DNA of 64,000 nt from JAWKUK01 sp041398605 (lineage in GTDB: Bacteria > Planctomycetota > UBA1135 > GCA-002686595), in contig JAWKUK010000007.1 in the NCBI GenBank assembly GCA_041398605.1, forward strand, positions 62,001-126,000. Reading direction: 5' to 3'. The notes beneath the pieces were generated by a model that worked only from the letters and a program-made list of their open reading frames with translations, was not told where the DNA came from and searched no databases. A program made the translations under genes and the position numbers. Position 1 is the stretch's first letter, and every line of letters starts with the position of its first letter. Of the stretch, positions 60,912 through 64,000 are shown piece after piece.

Positions 60912-61226
60912 ATGTTCGACATGGCACAGAGAAAACGACGGACGTACACGGCTGAGCAGAAGTCGGACGCGGTCCGGCTGGTGCGGCAGATCGGTAGCGT
61001 GTCCAAGGTCTCGAAGGACCTCGACCTGACGGAGACATCGCTTCGCAACTGGTTGCGGCAGGCAGAGATCGACGACGGACGCGGCCCGGAAGGCGCGCTG
61101 ACGTCGGAAGAGCGGACAGAGCTAACGAAGCTTCGCCGAGAGAATCGGATCCTCCAGCAGGAGCGGGACTTCTTAAAAAAAGCCGCGGCCTTCTTCGCCA
61201 AGGAGCAGGACCCGCATTCGCGGTGA
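60912..61226 (+). CDS. IS3-family transposase OrfA
   Basis: 104 residues (alternative start MAQRKRR at 60921). It contains a helix-turn-helix DNA-binding domain (YTAEQKSDAVRLVRQIGSVSKVSKDLDLTETSLRNWLRQ) and a C-terminal leucine-zipper-like helix (LRRENRILQQERDFLKKAAAFF). At 61175-61181 the run A-AAA-AAG, the classic IS3 slippery site, allows a -1 shift into orfB to make the OrfAB transposase. OrfA alone usually acts as a repressor of transposition. Confidence 0.93.
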   Translation: MFDMAQRKRRTYTAEQKSDAVRLVRQIGSVSKVSKDLDLTETSLRNWLRQAEIDDGRGPEGALTSEERTELTKLRRENRILQQERDFLKKAAAFFAKEQDPHSR

Positions 61227-62071
61227 TGGCGGTGGAGAAGGCTAACTACCCTGTGGCGTTGATGTGCCGAGTCCTCGAGGTCTCGCGGAGCGGCTATTAC
61301 GCGTCGAAGGCGAAGGCTCGGCCGACGCTGCGCGAGGCGGCAGACGCGGAGCTCGTTGAGGAGATCAAGCGGATCCACGAGGCGAGTCGAGGCACGTACG
61401 GAAGGCCGCGCGTGCTTGCCCAGCTGCGTCGGGACGGACACGATGTTGGCAAGGGGCGCGTCGGTCGCCTGATGAAGGAGAACGGGATCCAGGGGCGAGT
61501 GCGACGGAAGTACCGCCCGACTACCGACTCGAACCACCAACGGCCGGTCGCACCGAACCTGCTGAACCGCGAGTTCACGGTGGAAACGCCGGATTCGGCG
61601 TGGTGCGCGGACATCACCCAGATGGCGACGGCGAGCGGTTGGGTGTACCTGGCGGTGGTCCTGGATCTCGCGACCAGGCGGGTGGTGGGCTGGTCGATGG
61701 CGACCCACATGAGGACGGAGCTCGTGGAGAGTGCGCTGGTCAACGCGCTCAGCTGGCGCGCGCCTGGGGCGACGCTCATCCACCACTCGGACAGGGGCTC
61801 GCAGTACGCAAGCGACAGCTACCAGCAGCTGATGGAGCGTCACGGAATCACCTCGAGTATGAGCCGCAAGGGCGATTGCTGGGACAACGCCGCGATGGAG
61901 AGCTTCTTCGGGACGCTGAAGCAGGAGTGGGCTCAACACCAATGGTGGCGGGGCTTGCTCGACGCGAGGGCGAGCGTGCATGACTACATCGAGGTGTTCT
62001 ACAACCGCCAGCGGCTGCACTCGTCGCTCGGCTATCGGACCCCAGAGGAGGTGGACCGTGCGCGCGCGTGA
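61223..62071 (+). CDS. IS3-family transposase OrfB (DDE integrase domain)
   Basis: 282 residues, likely expressed mainly as an OrfAB fusion; the orfB frame is open back through the slippery site at 61181. It contains the HTH_21-like YGRPRVLAQLRRDGHDVGK and the rve catalytic core with D (WCADIT), D (HHSDRGSQYAS) and E (CWDNAAMESFFGTLKQEW), ending YNRQRLHSSLGYRTPEEV. All catalytic residues are present and the frame is intact, so the element may still be active. Confidence 0.94.
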   Translation: MMAVEKANYPVALMCRVLEVSRSGYYASKAKARPTLREAADAELVEEIKRIHEASRGTYGRPRVLAQLRRDGHDVGKGRVGRLMKENGIQGRVRRKYRPTTDSNHQRPVAPNLLNREFTVETPDSAWCADITQMATASGWVYLAVVLDLATRRVVGWSMATHMRTELVESALVNALSWRAPGATLIHHSDRGSQYASDSYQQLMERHGITSSMSRKGDCWDNAAMESFFGTLKQEWAQHQWWRGLLDARASVHDYIEVFYNRQRLHSSLGYRTPEEVDRARA

Positions 62072-62312
62072 GCTGTGGAGAACTTTCCACAGGTTGCTAG
62101 TCTCCTCCCCCTGGACCCCCTCCTCCCGGAGGCTTCGCCCCCGGACCGCCGCGCTACGCTCCAGCCAGCTGAAGGCTGGCTTCGCGCGGCTCCCCCAAGG
62201 ACTCGGGGGGCTCCGCCCCCCGGCCCCCCCGATGCACGGTGACCGTCGCGGGGGCACCCTACGTCACCTGTAATCCCCACATACCCGGTGTCCACTGGAC
62301 CGGGCAGGGTCA

Positions 62313-63302
62313 ATGACCCTCGTGCTCTTTTGTGTCGGCCTCACGCTGCTCATCGTCGGCGCGGAGTGGCTCGTCAGCGGCGCGTCCAAGCTCGCGCTCG
62401 CTGCGGGCGTTTCCCCGCTCGTGATCGGGCTGACGATCGTCGCGTTCGGCACCAGCGCGCCGGAGGCCGCAGTGTCCATCGGGGCCGCGCTGGATGGACG
62501 AGCGGGCGTCGCGGTCGGCAATGTCCTCGGCAGCAACGTCTTCAACTTGCTCGTCATCCTCGGCGTGTCTGCGGTCCTGACCCCGCTTGCGGTCAGCCGC
62601 CAAGTCGTGCGGCAAGAGCTGCCGGTCCTCTTGCTCGTGAGCCTGATCTCGGTCGGCCTGATCTACGACGGCGCGCTCAGCCGCGCAGAAGGCGCAGCGC
62701 TCTTAGCGCTGCTCTTCGGGTATACCGCCTTCTTGATCGTGCAGTCTAGGCGCGAAACAGCGCGGGACAGCGAAGCGGCGCGCGCGGCCGGCGCTGCGCA
62801 AGCGATCGCGCCGTCCGCTGCAGGCTGGCGCGCGCTCGGGCTCAATGTCGCTCGGATCGTCGTCGGGCTCGGGTTCCTCGTCGTAGGCGCAGGCTGGGTC
62901 GTCGACGGCGCGACGGCCCTCGCTCGAGCCCTCGGCGTCGGTGAGACCCTGATCGGCCTCACCGTCATCGCGGCCGGGACGTCCCTGCCCGAGGTCGCGA
63001 CTTCGATCACGGCGGCGCTGCGCGGCGAGCGTGACCTCGCGGTCGGCAATGTCGTTGGCAGCAACGCCTTCAACCTCTTGGGCTGCCTCGGCGGCGCCGG
63101 GCTCGCCGCCTCCGATGGGATCGCGGTGCCCGCAGAGGTCATCACGCGCGACTGCTGGGTGATGCTGGCTGCGACCGCGCTGTGTGTGCCGATCTTCCGC
63201 TCTGGGAGCGTCGTGTCTCGCGCCGAGGGCGCGCTCCTGCTGACAGCCTACTTCGGGTACATGGCCTTCCTCGCGCGCGCCGCCCAAATGGCCGCTAGCT
63301 GA
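62313..63302 (+). CDS. Calcium/sodium antiporter (CaCA family, YrbG-like)
   Basis: 329 residues with ten predicted membrane spans in two inverted halves. The paired alpha-repeats are VIGLTIVAFGTSAPEAAVSIGAAL with GNVLGSNVFNLLVILG, and LIGLTVIAAGTSLPEVATSITAAL with GNVVGSNAFNLLGCLG, which carry the ion-binding Glu and Asn/Ser. The length and N-terminus (GLTLLIVGAEWLVSGASKLAL) look complete. The ATG directly follows the right end of the IS3 element, so its native promoter has been replaced or lost, and any expression must come from the IS or an internal site. Confidence 0.93.
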   Translation: MTLVLFCVGLTLLIVGAEWLVSGASKLALAAGVSPLVIGLTIVAFGTSAPEAAVSIGAALDGRAGVAVGNVLGSNVFNLLVILGVSAVLTPLAVSRQVVRQELPVLLLVSLISVGLIYDGALSRAEGAALLALLFGYTAFLIVQSRRETARDSEAARAAGAAQAIAPSAAGWRALGLNVARIVVGLGFLVVGAGWVVDGATALARALGVGETLIGLTVIAAGTSLPEVATSITAALRGERDLAVGNVVGSNAFNLLGCLGGAGLAASDGIAVPAEVITRDCWVMLAATALCVPIFRSGSVVSRAEGALLLTAYFGYMAFLARAAQMAAS

Positions 63303-63453
63303 ACGACGCGGGCGCCGAGCCTCGGGTTGATTCGCCCGGCATGGCGTTGGATTGCCCGATTCCTGTGGCGAGCGTCACAGCGCCCCGCCGAGACTCATGG
63401 CAGTCGGACCCGCGCGACCGTCGCTGCGCGTCCCGACGCACGGCGCACCCTCC

Positions 63454-64000
63454 ATGGCGACACAGATCAGGACCGACGTCAACGAAGCAGCGCGGCTGCT
63501 CGAGGCCGGCGAGCTCGTCGCGATCCCGACCGAGACGGTCTATGGGCTCGCGGCGAACGCGTTCGACGCCAACGCCTGCCTGCGCATCTTCGAGGTCAAA
63601 CAACGCCCAGCCTTTGACCCGCTGATCGTGCACGTGGCCGACGCGGAGCGCCTCGGGGCGCTCGTCACGGGCGTCTCTCCCGAGGCCAGCGCGCTCGTGC
63701 GCGCGTTCTGGCCCGGCCCGCTGACCCTCGTGCTGCCGAAGCGCGCGGCCGTCCCCGACGTCGTCACCAGCGGCTTGGACACGGTCGCGGTGCGCCAACC
63801 GGCCCATCCGCTCGCGCGGCGCTTGCTCGAGCGCCTCGCCTTTCCGCTCGCAGCGCCGAGCGCCAACCTCTTCGGCCGTGTCAGCCCGACTCGCGCAGCG
63901 CACGTCGTCGAGCAGCTCGACGGGCGCGTCCCCTACGTGCTGGACGGCGGCCCATGCGAGGTCGGCGTCGAGAGCACGATCGTCGGGTGGGAGGAGGGCC
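63454..64000 (+). CDS. tsaC: L-threonylcarbamoyladenylate synthase (Sua5/YrdC/TsaC), 3' partial
   Basis: 182 residues visible; the gene runs off the window. ATG 63454 gives MATQIRTDVNEAARLLEAG. YrdC-fold motifs are present: VAIPTETVYGLAANAFD, the KxR/PLIVH block (VKQRPAFDPLIVHV), FWPGPLTLVLPKR, VAVRQPAHPLARRLLE, PLAAPSANLFGRVSPT and DGGPCEVGVESTIV. The enzyme makes threonylcarbamoyl-AMP from threonine, bicarbonate and ATP for the universal t6A37 tRNA modification. Whether it is the short TsaC or the longer Sua5 form depends on sequence beyond the window. Confidence 0.93.
   Translation, partial: MATQIRTDVNEAARLLEAGELVAIPTETVYGLAANAFDANACLRIFEVKQRPAFDPLIVHVADAERLGALVTGVSPEASALVRAFWPGPLTLVLPKRAAVPDVVTSGLDTVAVRQPAHPLARRLLERLAFPLAAPSANLFGRVSPTRAAHVVEQLDGRVPYVLDGGPCEVGVESTIVGWEEG

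Larger units (their letters stand above)
60861..62312 (+). mobile_element. IS3-family insertion sequence
   Basis: 1452 bp with imperfect inverted repeats of ~26-27 bp. The left end starts TGACCTTGCCCGG and the right end, reverse-complemented, starts TGACCCTGCCCGG; both end in GGACACC (left at 60887, right at 62287). It contains orfA and orfB in overlapping frames with an A7 slippery run. Flanking triplets (ACA on the left, ATG on the right) do not match, so there is no target duplication. The right end touches the ATG of the antiporter gene. The stretch after orfB (62100-62250) is G/C-rich with several small hairpins. Confidence 0.88.

Overview
The window is GC-rich, gene-dense bacterial chromosome. 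It most likely comes from a planctomycete or a close PVC relative. The support is a PVC-type membrane dehydrogenase/HEAT/cytochrome c protein, ThuA-3-keto-disaccharide hydrolase (DUF1080) proteins, and many secreted proteins sharing one lineage-restricted domain. No rRNA, tRNA or CRISPR was found.

Layout. 1-2632: two secreted repeat proteins (HAF-like and kelch-like). 3700-11600: a five-unit tandem array, about 1.5-1.6 kb per unit, of secreted FGE-sulfatase/C-type-lectin-fold proteins; one copy is intact and four are broken by frameshifts. 12092-26401: a HEAT-like protein, a carboxypeptidase-regulatory-domain membrane protein and four large secreted proteins. 26743-33668: a DUF1569 protein, a small operon (hydrolase-like protein, GT1 glycosyltransferase, pterin carbinolamine dehydratase), a PVC cytochrome and leuB. 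42724-33894 (minus): a six-gene operon of RND adaptor, RND permease, TolC-type channel, acidic PepSY protein, response regulator and histidine kinase. 43321-46439: GT2 and GT39 glycosyltransferases with a truncated PAP2 fragment. 46495-54948: more secreted proteins and a ThuA/DUF1080 lipoprotein. 54993-59582 (minus): cyanophycinase-like protein, sugar-dehydrogenase-like/DUF1080 protein and cytochrome c. 59760-64000: a TPR protein, a LamG-type gene cut by an IS3 element, a Ca/Na antiporter and the start of tsaC.

Two themes stand out. First, a domain of about 130 residues (called here the NSTG/GETW domain, after its first and last motifs) ends at least ten unrelated secreted proteins in this window. 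In the FGE-fold array the same domain sits directly after the signal peptide. Second, the 3' ends of the array copies differ mainly at NNC/NNT codons within otherwise constant sequence. This is the pattern expected of variable regions made by a diversity-generating retroelement (DGR). No reverse transcriptase or template repeat was recognised in the window, so the DGR assignment is an inference. Copies B-E also carry many single-base indels, so sequence error in this array must be excluded.
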